Assembly: GCF_032490495.1 (NCBI RefSeq)
Contig: NZ_JAVYJB010000007.1
Span: forward strand, 62,001-126,000
Reading direction: 5' to 3'
Length of the DNA: 64,000 nt
Origin: Pilosibacter fragilis
GTDB taxonomy: Bacteria; Bacillota; Clostridia; Lachnospirales; Lachnospiraceae
Below the pieces are notes generated by a model that saw only the letters and a program-made list of their open reading frames with translations, did not search any database and was not told the DNA's origin. Each line of letters starts with the position of its first letter. Positions within the stretch are counted from its first letter, which is position 1. A program made the translations under genes and the position numbers. Below are positions 1 to 7,868 of the stretch, one piece after another.

Positions 1-127
1 TCGAAGTTTTATGATGGGACCCAGGTAGAAAAATTTTGAACTGAAAATTTCGCAGGGTTCTTCGGAAGCAGAAGATTAGCGAATGAATCCTGTACTGGAA
101 CGAAAGAGAATCGAAAGAAATAATTTT

Positions 128-156
128 TTGCTTTTTCAGATAATTTATGATAAAAT
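128..156 (+). promoter_or_regulatory. Promoter of the glycosyltransferase gene
   Basis: TTGCTT at 128-133 and TAAAAT at 151-156 are separated by exactly 17 bases, a sigma-A type promoter. Transcription would start near 163, giving a leader of about 87 bases that begins almost directly with the hairpin at 178-210. Upstream bases 1-127 show no gene. Confidence 0.6.
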
Positions 157-177
157 GAGAACAACTGAGTCGAAAAA

Positions 178-210
178 CGTTCCTGTCTGTGCCTGGCACA
201 GACAGGAACG
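178..210 (+). promoter_or_regulatory. Perfect 15-bp hairpin in the 5' leader
   Basis: CGTTCCTGTCTGTGC (178-192) and its exact reverse complement (196-210) enclose a three-base loop. No T-run follows, so it is not a typical terminator. A second small hairpin (TCCCC/GGGGA, about 216-230) lies between it and the AAGGAGG site. Placed at the predicted 5' end of the mRNA, it may stabilise the transcript or bind a protein; that role is inference. Confidence 0.65.
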
Positions 211-249
211 AAAGATCCCCGACAGGGGGAATTTAAGGAGGAAACAATT

Positions 250-1269
250 TTGAAGCTGTTATCGATAGCAATTCCGTGCTACAATTCAGCGGCGTATATG
301 GAAAATTGTATCAAGTCTCTGCTTCCGGGCGGAAATGAGGTGGAGATCCTGATCGTGGACGACGGTTCCACAAAAGACAATACGGCCGAGATCGCTGACC
401 GCTACGAGAAAGAATATCCGGGGATCTGCAAAGCGATCCATCAGGAGAACGGCGGACATGGCGCTGCGGTAAACGCGGGATTAAAGGCCGCTACCGGGAT
501 CTATTTTAAGGTCGTGGACAGTGATGACTGGGTCAATGAGCAGGCATACAGACAGGTGCTTGACACCCTGCGCCGCTTCGTCTATGGAAAAGATACCCTC
601 GATATGCTGATCACAAACTTTGTCTATGAGAAACAGGGCGCAAGACACAAGAAGGTCATGAGCTACAAGCTGGCACTTCCGAAAGATGAGCTCTTTAGCT
701 GGAACGATGTGAAGGTATTCGTAGCAGGACAGTATATCCTGATGCACTCCGTGATCTACCGCACCGAGCTCTTAAGGGACTGTAAGCTGGAACTCCCGGA
801 GCACACGTTCTATGTGGATAATATCTTTGTCTACGAGCCGCTCCCGCATGTACATACGATGTACTATCTTAATGTGAACTTCTACCGCTATTTTATCGGC
901 CGCTCGGACCAGTCTGTCAACGAACAGGTCATGATCGGAAGGATCGATCAGCAGATCCGTGTGACGAAGCTGATGCTTGGCTACTATGATGTGACAAAGA
1001 TCCAGAACCGGAAGCTCCGCCACTATATGGTCCGCTATCTGGAGATCATGATGGTCGTCTGCTCGATCCTTGCGATCAAGTCCGGCAGCGAGGAGAATAT
1101 GGAAAAGAAAAAAGCGTTGTGGGAAGAGTTAAAGAAATTCAATCCGGCGCTCTACCTGCGACTCCGCTGGGGCTTCCTGGGACAGGGCATGAACCTTCCG
1201 GGAAGAGGCGGAAGATCCCTCTCCATCGCGGGATATAAGATCGCGCAGAAGTTTTTCGGATTTAACTAA
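250..1269 (+). CDS. Family 2 glycosyltransferase
   Basis: A 339-residue protein whose first 130 residues have the GT-A fold pattern of GT2 enzymes. An N-terminal strand SIAIPCYN is followed by ILIVDDGSTKD, an ENGGHGAAVNAGL nucleotide-binding segment and the metal-binding DSDD around residue 93. Such enzymes move a sugar from a nucleotide donor to a glycan, lipid or protein acceptor at the cytoplasmic face. The C-terminal 200 residues have no obvious membrane segment, so the acceptor cannot be told. The start is TTG at 250, chosen because AAGGAGG lies 8 bases upstream and no ATG fits. It appears monocistronic, with its own promoter and hairpin leader. The family call is secure; the substrate is unknown. 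Confidence 0.85.
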   Translation: MKLLSIAIPCYNSAAYMENCIKSLLPGGNEVEILIVDDGSTKDNTAEIADRYEKEYPGICKAIHQENGGHGAAVNAGLKAATGIYFKVVDSDDWVNEQAYRQVLDTLRRFVYGKDTLDMLITNFVYEKQGARHKKVMSYKLALPKDELFSWNDVKVFVAGQYILMHSVIYRTELLRDCKLELPEHTFYVDNIFVYEPLPHVHTMYYLNVNFYRYFIGRSDQSVNEQVMIGRIDQQIRVTKLMLGYYDVTKIQNRKLRHYMVRYLEIMMVVCSILAIKSGSEENMEKKKALWEELKKFNPALYLRLRWGFLGQGMNLPGRGGRSLSIAGYKIAQKFFGFN

Positions 1270-1418
1270 ATGCCGGGAGATGGATCGAGATCAATGGAAA
1301 GTGGTACTACTTCAACCCGATCCCGGACGGAACAAAAGGCATCCTCTACGTAAACCGCAGGACTCCGGACGGCTGGTTTGTGACAGAGGACGGAAACCGG
1401 TACGGAAAGAGCGGGTAG
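1266..1418 (+). pseudogene. Remnant C-terminus of a cell-wall-binding repeat protein
   Basis: Directly after the glycosyltransferase stop, an open frame without a start encodes WIEINGKWYYFNPIPDG and then a second unit with DGWFVTEDGNRYG, ending at TAG 1416-1418. The aromatic NGKWYYF and DGWF pattern is that of choline/cell-wall-binding repeats (CW_binding type). No signal peptide or N-terminal domain is present, so this is the decayed end of a longer surface protein; similar decayed genes lie near 19.9 and 22.1 kb. The rest of the gap to 1613 contains nothing I can identify, including no clear terminator. Confidence 0.65.
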
Positions 1419-1613
1419 TTTCCGGCGTGGCAAAGAAGGAAACAGAGGGAAAAAAGATACGGCTGAATGGATGATAGTAAACGAGCGTGCCTATGTAAAA
1501 TAAGCACACTCGTATAATTTACGCGAACAACGATCCAAAGTCCGCGCATGCGTGAGACCTTGGCGAATGTCGCGATAACAAGGGGAAACTCGCGAAACGT
1601 GTTTTCACTTGTT

Positions 1614-2372
1614 TTACTTTCCAAGAACAATTTTCACGATCAGCACCGTCACTACGCAGATCATCACCGGCCGGATGATCTTCGCACCGTTTTTGATGGC
1701 GAAGCCGGCACCGATATAGTTTCCGAGAACGTTGCTTACGGCACACGGGATCGCGATCATGTAGAACACATTTCCGGAAAGGATATAGGAGAGAAGCGCT
1801 GTGTAGTTGGAAACGATCAATGTGAGCTTCGCGTTTCCGGAGGCAGTGCGGACATCGTATTTTAAAAGAAACGTGAAGAGCAGCATGGCGATTGTGCCGC
1901 CGCCCGGTCCGTAGAGGCTGTCGTAAAGGCCGATGGTCATTCCGATAAAGAGGGCGCGGAGTACATTCGGCAGGATCAGCGGCTTTTTTGTATCGGTATA
2001 GTTCCAGGCGTTCTTCATAAAGATCACGAGGACCGCGGTGAGTGGAAGCAGTACCATTAACATCGAGCGGATCTGTTCCTCTTTGAGGTAAAAGATGATC
2101 CTTGTTCCGAGCATGGAGCAGAGGAACGAGGTCACTGCGCTGATCAGCGTGATCTTAAGGTCGAGACAGCCGTTTTTAAAGTATTTCCATGCCGCCACGG
2201 TGCTTCCGAAGGCGCACTGGAACTTGTTGCAGCCGTAAACATAGTAGATCGGCATTCCGCACATCATATAAGCCGGAAGTGCGATCAGGCCGCCTCCTCC
2301 GGCGATAGAGTCGATAAATCCCGCAATGAAGAGGAGCGGGCAGAGCCAGATCAGATTATGGATGTATTCCAT
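1614..2372 (-). CDS. TauE/SafE family membrane permease
   Basis: A 252-residue, very hydrophobic protein with about eight predicted membrane helices. Two internal repeats each carry the family's glycine-rich motif: GFIDSIAGGGGL near residue 18 and GLYDSLYGPGGGT near residue 145. This is the 4-toluene sulfonate/sulfite exporter (TSUP) family, which moves small organic or sulfur-containing anions such as sulfite, sulfoacetate or taurine breakdown products across the inner membrane; the substrate cannot be read from sequence. It stands alone on the minus strand, divergent from leuS, with its own promoter at 2465-2493. Length is normal for the family. Confidence 0.88.
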   Translation of the reverse strand: MEYIHNLIWLCPLLFIAGFIDSIAGGGGLIALPAYMMCGMPIYYVYGCNKFQCAFGSTVAAWKYFKNGCLDLKITLISAVTSFLCSMLGTRIIFYLKEEQIRSMLMVLLPLTAVLVIFMKNAWNYTDTKKPLILPNVLRALFIGMTIGLYDSLYGPGGGTIAMLLFTFLLKYDVRTASGNAKLTLIVSNYTALLSYILSGNVFYMIAIPCAVSNVLGNYIGAGFAIKNGAKIIRPVMICVVTVLIVKIVLGK

Positions 2373-2464
2373 GGATATCCCCCTTGTATTTTTGCGGCGG
2401 GCAGATGAAAAAATGCTGCAATGCCGCTTTTTCTGATAAAATTCAGGTTGAGACCTGTCCTTCC

Positions 2465-2493
2465 ATACTATATAAGAACTCTCAAAAAGTCAA
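2465..2493 (-). promoter_or_regulatory. Promoter of the TauE-like gene
   Basis: On the minus strand TTGACT (complement of 2488-2493) and TAGTAT (complement of 2465-2470) are 17 bases apart. The predicted start lies about 85 bases from the ATG at 2372. Confidence 0.65.
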
Positions 2494-2546
2494 CCGGTTT
2501 TCCGGCAGGAGCGCATTCCTGATAGAATCGAACCATGCATGACACC

Positions 2547-2575
2547 TTGACAGAACCGGGATTCTATGGTAAATT
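2547..2575 (+). promoter_or_regulatory. Promoter of the leuS T-box transcript
   Basis: TTGACA at 2547-2552, a 17-base spacer and TAAATT at 2570-2575. The transcript would begin just before the T-box stem I region. Confidence 0.6.
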
Positions 2576-2579
2576 TATT

Positions 2580-2887
2580 GAGTTAAAATGCGTCGAAGAG
2601 GAACAGTAAGAGAGAAGACGGGGTACAGAGAACTGCCGGGCGGTGCGAGGCAGAGTCCAGAAGCTTTCCGAACTCGCCTCGGAGCAGCATGCTGAAAGAG
2701 CGGGCAGAGCAGCGGGAAAACGAAACGCTGTCTGCGGATATCCTCAGATAGGCATTGCCGGTTTCCGCCGTTATCGGAAAATGAGTGCATACGGGTGAAA
2801 GCCCTGTATGAAATAGAGTGGTACCGCGTGAGAATCTAAGTCCCCCACGTCTCTATAAAATTATGATAGAGATAGAGGGACTTTTTT
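2580..2887 (+). promoter_or_regulatory. Leucine T-box leader of leuS
   Basis: This leader senses uncharged tRNA and controls read-through into leuS. The conserved T-box sequence with GTGGTACCGCG is at about 2818-2828. Upstream are a GAGGAACAGTAAG-type stem I base, an apical GCCGGGCGGTGCGAG region, and the specifier region GAACTCGCCTCGGAG at 2670-2684. There the codon CTC at 2673-2675 specifies leucine, in agreement with the downstream gene. The terminator of the alternative fold follows at 2838-2887. T-box elements ahead of aminoacyl-tRNA synthetase genes are typical of Firmicutes. Confidence 0.93.
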
Positions 2888-2888
2888 G
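2838..2888 (+). terminator. leuS leader: T-box regulated intrinsic terminator
   Basis: AAGTCCC at 2838-2844 pairs with GGGACTT at 2878-2884, with an inner CTCTAT/ATAGAG helix, followed by a T-run from 2882. It would be suppressed when uncharged leucyl-tRNA stabilises the antiterminator that includes the GGTACC motif. Confidence 0.88.
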
Positions 2889-3033
2889 TTGCCCGGAAAC
2901 CGGAAAAGCGGTCAGGCAATCGAACAGGGTCTGGGAGTTCCCGGATTCCGGTAAATGCAGCGGCGGCGGGCGAAATCCGCGGAGCGTATTTTTGCACCGC
3001 CTTCAACGATATGAAATGGAGGAGAAAAGCGTC

Positions 3034-5445
3034 ATGGCACAGTATAACCACACCGCCATTGAGAGCAAGTGGCGTGAGAACTGGGAAAAGAATCCGATCA
3101 ATGTCAATGATGGAAAGAAAGAGAAGTATTACTGTCTGGATATGTTCCCGTATCCGTCCGGCAGCGGACTTCATGTAGGTCACTGGAGAGGTTATGTAAT
3201 CTCCGATGTATGGAGCCGTTATCAGTTATTAAAGGGAAAATATGTGATCCACCCGATGGGCTGGGATGCGTTCGGCCTTCCGGCTGAGAACTATGCGATC
3301 AAGATGGGGGTTCATCCGGCAATCTCCACAGCGTCAAATATCAAAAATATCAAACGCCAGATCAACCAGATCGCAGCACTCTATGACTGGGATATGGAAG
3401 TAAACACGACAGATCCGTCCTTCTATAAATGGACCCAGTGGATCTTCGTACAGATGTTCAAAAAAGGACTCGCATACGAGAAGGAATTCCCGATTAACTG
3501 GTGCCCGTCCTGTAAGACAGGTCTTGCGAACGAGGAAGTCGTAAACGGCTGCTGCGAGCGCTGCGGCACACCGGTTACAAAGAAGAACCTCCGCCAGTGG
3601 ATGTTAAAGATCACAGCGTACGCAGACCGCCTCTTAGACGACCTCGACAAGCTCGACTGGCCGGAGAAGGTTAAAAAGATGCAGACAGACTGGATCGGTA
3701 AATCCTACGGTGCAGAAGTTGAGTTCCCGGTAAAGGGACGCGACGAGAAGATCACTGTCTACACAACAAGACCGGATACGCTCCACGGCGCGACCTTCAT
3801 GGTTCTCTCCCCGGAGCACAAGCTCGCAAAAGAGCTGGCGACAGACGAGACAAGAGAAGCAGTAGAGAAGTACATCTTCGACGCTTCCATGAAGTCCAAC
3901 GTAGACCGTCTCCAGGGCAAGGAAAAGACAGGCGTATTTACGGGTTCCTACGCAATCAACCCGTTAAACGGAAAAGAGGTTCCGATCTGGCTGTCCGACT
4001 ATGTACTTGCTGATTACGGTACCGGCGCTATCATGTGCGTACCTGCCCATGATGACCGTGACTTCGAATTCGCAAAGAAATTCGGTCTCCCGATCATTCA
4101 GGTCATCGCTCAGGACGGCAAAGAGATTGAGAATATGACAGAAGCTTACACAGACGCGAAGGGAACTATGATCAACTCCGGTGAGTGGAACGGCATGGAA
4201 TCCTCCGTATTAAAGAAAGAAGCTCCGCACATCATCGAGAAGATGGGTATCGGTAAGAAGACTGTGAACTACAAGCTCCGTGACTGGGTATTCTCCCGTC
4301 AGCGTTACTGGGGCGAGCCGATCCCGATCGTTCACTGCCCGAAGTGCGGAAATGTTCCGGTCCCGGAGGATCAGCTTCCGTTAAAGCTTCCGGAGGTTGA
4401 GAGCTATCAGCCGACCGGTACCGGTGAGTCCCCGCTTGCGGCGATCGATTCCTGGGTCAACACGACATGCCCGTGCTGCGGCGCACCGGCAAAACGTGAG
4501 ACAAACACCATGCCGCAGTGGGCTGGTTCTTCCTGGTACTTCTTACGTTATGTGGATAACAAGAATGACAAGGAACTCGTCTCCAAAGAGAAAGCAGACA
4601 AGTACCTTCCGGTAGATATGTATATCGGCGGTGTTGAGCATGCTGTCCTTCACCTCCTGTACTCCAGATTCTACACGAAGTTCTTATATGATATCGGAGT
4701 GGTAGATTTTGACGAGCCGTTTAAGAAACTGTTCAACCAGGGTATGATCACCGGCAAGAACGGTATCAAGATGAGTAAGTCAAAAGGAAATGTCGTTTCC
4801 CCGGATGATCTTGTAAGAGATTACGGCTGTGACGCGTTGAGAATGTACGAGCTCTTCGTTGGTCCGCCGGAGCTGGATGCCGAGTGGGACGACAGAGGAA
4901 TCGAGGGCGTTGCCAGATTCTTAAATCGTTTCTACAATCTTGTGATGGACAGCAAGGACAAGGATATCAAGGAGACAAAGGAGATGGTGAAGCTCCGCCA
5001 CAAGCTTGTCTACGATATCGAGACACGTTTCAACCAGTTCAGCCTGAATACCGTAGTATCCGGATTCATGGAGTACTGCAACAAGCTCACAGATGTTGCA
5101 AAGAAGGAAGGCGGAATCGACAAGGAGACCTTAAAGACCTTCGTGATCTTACTGGCTCCGTTCACTCCGCATCTCGGCGAGGAACTCTGGAGAGAGCTTG
5201 GCGGTACAGACAGCGTATTCCACGCGACCTGGCCGGAGTGCGATGAGGAAGCCATGAAGGACGATGAGATCGAGGTTGCTGTACAGGTAAACGGTAAGGT
5301 CAAAGCGGTCATCATGGTTCCGGCTGACATCGCAAAAGAGGACGCGATCGCTGCGGGTAAAGCTGCGGTAGAAGGAAAGATTACCGGAAACATCGTGAAG
5401 GAGATCTATGTTCCGAAGAAGATCGTAAATCTTGTTGTAAAATAA
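3034..5445 (+). CDS. leuS: Leucyl-tRNA synthetase
   Basis: Class I synthetase that charges tRNA-Leu with leucine using ATP. The 803-residue length is usual for the bacterial enzyme. The signature HVGH of the Rossmann domain is at residues 47-50 and KMSKS at 579-583. A zinc-ribbon-like cysteine set (CPSC and CCERC) sits before the CP1 editing domain, which contains the TTRPDTLHGATF segment. The C-terminus carries the anticodon-binding region and a terminal VNGKVKA motif. The start is ATG 3034, preceded by GGAGGAG; the open frame extends upstream into the T-box but that part is leader. Expression should rise during leucine starvation through the T-box. Codon use is strongly biased, as expected for high expression. 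Confidence 0.98.
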   Translation: MAQYNHTAIESKWRENWEKNPINVNDGKKEKYYCLDMFPYPSGSGLHVGHWRGYVISDVWSRYQLLKGKYVIHPMGWDAFGLPAENYAIKMGVHPAISTASNIKNIKRQINQIAALYDWDMEVNTTDPSFYKWTQWIFVQMFKKGLAYEKEFPINWCPSCKTGLANEEVVNGCCERCGTPVTKKNLRQWMLKITAYADRLLDDLDKLDWPEKVKKMQTDWIGKSYGAEVEFPVKGRDEKITVYTTRPDTLHGATFMVLSPEHKLAKELATDETREAVEKYIFDASMKSNVDRLQGKEKTGVFTGSYAINPLNGKEVPIWLSDYVLADYGTGAIMCVPAHDDRDFEFAKKFGLPIIQVIAQDGKEIENMTEAYTDAKGTMINSGEWNGMESSVLKKEAPHIIEKMGIGKKTVNYKLRDWVFSRQRYWGEPIPIVHCPKCGNVPVPEDQLPLKLPEVESYQPTGTGESPLAAIDSWVNTTCPCCGAPAKRETNTMPQWAGSSWYFLRYVDNKNDKELVSKEKADKYLPVDMYIGGVEHAVLHLLYSRFYTKFLYDIGVVDFDEPFKKLFNQGMITGKNGIKMSKSKGNVVSPDDLVRDYGCDALRMYELFVGPPELDAEWDDRGIEGVARFLNRFYNLVMDSKDKDIKETKEMVKLRHKLVYDIETRFNQFSLNTVVSGFMEYCNKLTDVAKKEGGIDKETLKTFVILLAPFTPHLGEELWRELGGTDSVFHATWPECDEEAMKDDEIEVAVQVNGKVKAVIMVPADIAKEDAIAAGKAAVEGKITGNIVKEIYVPKKIVNLVVK

Positions 5446-5453
5446 AAAGTAAT

Positions 5454-5578
5454 GATTCAGCAGGTCTGCGCATCTGCTGCGTTGATTGCAGTAAAGCATA
5501 AGCTTGAATGCAGTGAACAGTTACGATAAATAAGAGCAGCAGTTCAGACATGTGATAGAGACTGGGACCTGCTGCGTC
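5454..5578 (+). ncRNA. Possible structured RNA in the leuS 3' region
   Basis: GATTCAGCAGGTC (5454-5466) can pair with GACCTGCTGCGTC (5566-5578) over 13 positions with one mismatch and one wobble. Inside it, CTGCTGC (5474-5480) pairs with GCAGCAG (5536-5542). A competing local hairpin CAGCAG/CTGCTG (5458-5479) is also possible. A terminator follows at 5586. It could be a small RNA processed from the leuS transcript or only a structured 3' untranslated region; no family was recognised. Confidence 0.3.
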
Positions 5579-5585
5579 AGATTGA

Positions 5586-5634
5586 GGCATTGAAAGTCGC
5601 TTTCTAAGCAGAAACGGCTTTCAGTGCCTTTTTT
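5586..5634 (+). terminator. Terminator downstream of leuS
   Basis: GGCATTGAAAG (5586-5596) pairs with CTTTCAGTGCC (5618-5628), 11 base pairs including one wobble, followed by six T residues. It separates leuS from the peptide-binding protein gene. Confidence 0.88.
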
Positions 5635-5744
5635 GCTTCTGTGAGTCAATAAAGACATATGTTCCTCGTGCATGTACATAATGTCAAAAAACAGAAAATA
5701 AATTATACAAAATAAACAAAATAATCGTGAAATAACGAATTTAA

Positions 5745-5774
5745 TTGACAATAAGTAACAAATGGTGATATTCT
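5745..5774 (+). promoter_or_regulatory. Promoter of binding-protein gene 1
   Basis: TTGACA at 5745-5750 and TATTCT at 5769-5774 with an 18-base spacer. An A-rich block AAATAAACAAAAT lies about 30 bases upstream and recurs upstream of the gene 2 promoter. Unlike genes 2 and 3, no GTATAGT-type site was found around this promoter. Confidence 0.6.
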
Positions 5775-5844
5775 TATTTCATAAATTTAGAGAAGGACAG
5801 TGCAGATGAGATACCTGTCTGAAAATAAGAGGGAGGATATGCGA

Positions 5845-7440
5845 ATGAAAAAAAGAACAGCAGCGAGGTCGATGGCGGCACTTATGGGAGCAGCAATGGT
5901 GCTCACAGCCTGTGGAGGTGGAAACACTACAGCTCCTACGACAGGTGCTTCTTCCGGAGGAGAGACTCAGACAGCTTCTGAGAGTGCAGAAAGCGGGAAG
6001 ATCACAAAAACAGATATCGTTGTCGGTCAGGCGTCGGATATTGTTACGCTTGATCCTGCGGGACAACAGGATACGACTTCGGGTGTGCTGATGAAACATG
6101 CGTACAGTACGCTTTTGGACGTTGATAATGAAGGAAAGGTGGTTCCGGATCTGGCAGAAAGCTATGAGATGAAGAGCGACACGGAGTATGTGTTTAAACT
6201 CCGTGAAGATGCCTGCTTCTGGGACGGCACTCCGGTGACAGCTCAGGATGTTAAATTTTCTCTGGATCGCGCGAAGGGAATGCCGAAGACAAAGTCGAAT
6301 ACCTCAAAGATCGAGGAGGTTACCGTAAATGGGGATCATGAGGTAACGATTAAACTGACAGAGCCGTATGCAGCATTTAAAACAATCGTAACACAGCACA
6401 ACCTGAGTATCCTTTCAGAGAAAGCCGTGACGGAAGCGGGAGATTCGTATGGTGATGTGGATAATCTTCTCGGATCAGGGCCATTTAAGGTAACAGAGTG
6501 GGTGCCAAACGATCATTATACTCTTGTAAGAAACGATAATTATTGGGGGGAGATGCCGATCGCAACCTCTATTACCTGTCGTGTGATCCCGGAGGGAAGT
6601 GCCCGCACGATCGCTCTTGAAGCAGGAGAGATTGATGTTGTCTGGAGCGTAGATCCGACAGACTGCGCAAATGTAGAGTCAAATCCTGACGTAAAACTTC
6701 TTTCGCAGCCGTCAACAGGTATTGACTACGTGGGAATGAACACCCAGAAAGAAAAGTTTTCTGATAAGAGAGTCCGTCAGGCTATCAACTACGCCCTTGA
6801 TAAGCAGACCTTCGTTGACACGATCATTGAAGGACGCGGTCTTGTAGCAAACAGCTATATCAATGCAGCAATCCCGGGATGGACCGATGAAGTGGAAGCT
6901 TATCCGTATGATCCGGAAAAAGCGAAAGAATTGTTGGCGGAAGCCGGATATCCGGATGGATTTGAATGCTCGATTTTTGTAAATGGCGATCTCCGTACTC
7001 GTTCTGCACAGATTCTACAGGCTCAGCTTGCGGATGTAGGAATCAAGGTTGACATTTCCACATATGAGTGGGGTGCCCTTCTTGATACTTTAAATGCAGG
7101 CGAACACGAAATGTTTCTTCTTGGCTGGTCCAACACGAGCTTTGATCCGGACGGAAGTACCTATCAGTTATTCTATTCCGGAAATCATGGTGCAACCGGA
7201 AACCGCGCATTCTTCTCAAATGACAAGGTGGATGAACTGATCCTTTCTGCACAGCGGGAGAGCGAAGAGTCAAAACGTATGGAACTTTACAAAGAACTCC
7301 AGTTTGTACTTCATGATGAATCTCCGTGGTGTCCGTTATACTACAAAGAGAATAACGTTGGTGTGCGCGCAGACTTAAAGGGATTTACTCTTCATGCAGG
7401 CGCACAGCATTATCTTGGTAACTGCCATTACGAAGAATAG
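5845..7440 (+). CDS. Peptide ABC transporter binding lipoprotein 1
   Basis: Family 5 extracellular solute-binding protein (DppA/OppA type) that captures peptides outside the membrane and delivers them to an ABC permease. The protein is 531 residues. A basic, hydrophobic signal peptide ends in the lipobox LTAC, with the lipid-modified cysteine at residue 23. A low-complexity Gly/Thr/Ser/Glu linker follows, then the mature domain with the family segments SYEMKSDTEYVFKLREDACF and DGTPVTAQDVKFSLDRAK. The start at 5845 was chosen over upstream ATGs because GGGAGG lies 8 bases before it, matching the two paralogues. It has its own promoter and terminator, so it is transcribed alone and must share the downstream permease. 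It uses more A/T-ending codons than the third copy. Confidence 0.93.
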   Translation: MKKRTAARSMAALMGAAMVLTACGGGNTTAPTTGASSGGETQTASESAESGKITKTDIVVGQASDIVTLDPAGQQDTTSGVLMKHAYSTLLDVDNEGKVVPDLAESYEMKSDTEYVFKLREDACFWDGTPVTAQDVKFSLDRAKGMPKTKSNTSKIEEVTVNGDHEVTIKLTEPYAAFKTIVTQHNLSILSEKAVTEAGDSYGDVDNLLGSGPFKVTEWVPNDHYTLVRNDNYWGEMPIATSITCRVIPEGSARTIALEAGEIDVVWSVDPTDCANVESNPDVKLLSQPSTGIDYVGMNTQKEKFSDKRVRQAINYALDKQTFVDTIIEGRGLVANSYINAAIPGWTDEVEAYPYDPEKAKELLAEAGYPDGFECSIFVNGDLRTRSAQILQAQLADVGIKVDISTYEWGALLDTLNAGEHEMFLLGWSNTSFDPDGSTYQLFYSGNHGATGNRAFFSNDKVDELILSAQRESEESKRMELYKELQFVLHDESPWCPLYYKENNVGVRADLKGFTLHAGAQHYLGNCHYEE

Positions 7441-7511
7441 ATACAGCGAAATCAGGAGCATTCAAATCGTTTAATAAATTTCTGATAATATAAATATTCA
7501 GAGAAATTTTG

Positions 7512-7540
7512 GGCGGGATCTTTTTGATCCCGCCCTTTTG
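7512..7540 (+). terminator. Terminator of binding-protein gene 1
   Basis: GGGCGGGATC (7512-7521) and GATCCCGCCC (7527-7536), a perfect 10-bp stem with a five-T loop, followed by TTTT. Confidence 0.93.
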
Positions 7541-7594
7541 AGAAAATAAAGGATAAAACGATCCATCTGAAGATACGCAGGCCGGAAAGAGTTA

Positions 7595-7607
7595 GTATTT
7601 ACTATAC
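7595..7607 (-). promoter_or_regulatory. Putative operator, upstream of gene 2 promoter
   Basis: GTATTTACTATAC on the plus strand is the exact reverse complement of GTATAGTAAATAC. It lies about 120 bases upstream of the -35 element of gene 2. The same motif is repeated near rpiR and the gene 3 promoter, so RpiR binding is a reasonable inference. Confidence 0.45.
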
Positions 7608-7727
7608 ATGCAGGAAATCTCCTTTTGTTAATTTTGAACAAATTGTAAACAGATTATGGCGATAGAAAGACTGAAACTAAATAAAATAAACAAAATGAAC
7701 AAAAAATACGCAGAAAGAAAAACTATA

Positions 7728-7756
7728 TTGACAAAAATATTAGAAAATGATATTCT
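7728..7756 (+). promoter_or_regulatory. Promoter of binding-protein gene 2
   Basis: TTGACA at 7728-7733, 17-base spacer, TATTCT at 7751-7756. The block AAATAAACAAAAT at about 7685 also occurs ahead of the gene 1 promoter. Motif sites at 7595 and 7792 lie on either side of this promoter. Confidence 0.7.
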
Positions 7757-7791
7757 TTAATCATGAAATTCAGAAAAGAGTGTATATATGG

Positions 7792-7808
7792 GTATAGTAA
7801 ATATTTAC
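7792..7808 (+). promoter_or_regulatory. Putative operator in the gene 2 leader
   Basis: GTATAGTAAATAT at 7792-7804 continues as a perfect palindrome GTAAATATTTAC (7797-7808). It lies 36 bases after the -10 element, so a bound protein would block early transcription. A near-identical site lies at the equivalent place before gene 3. Confidence 0.5.
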
Positions 7809-7868
7809 ATTCAACGATTACCAACAACACTCTGACGAAACAGAAATAATTTGAAGGAGGGCATGTGA

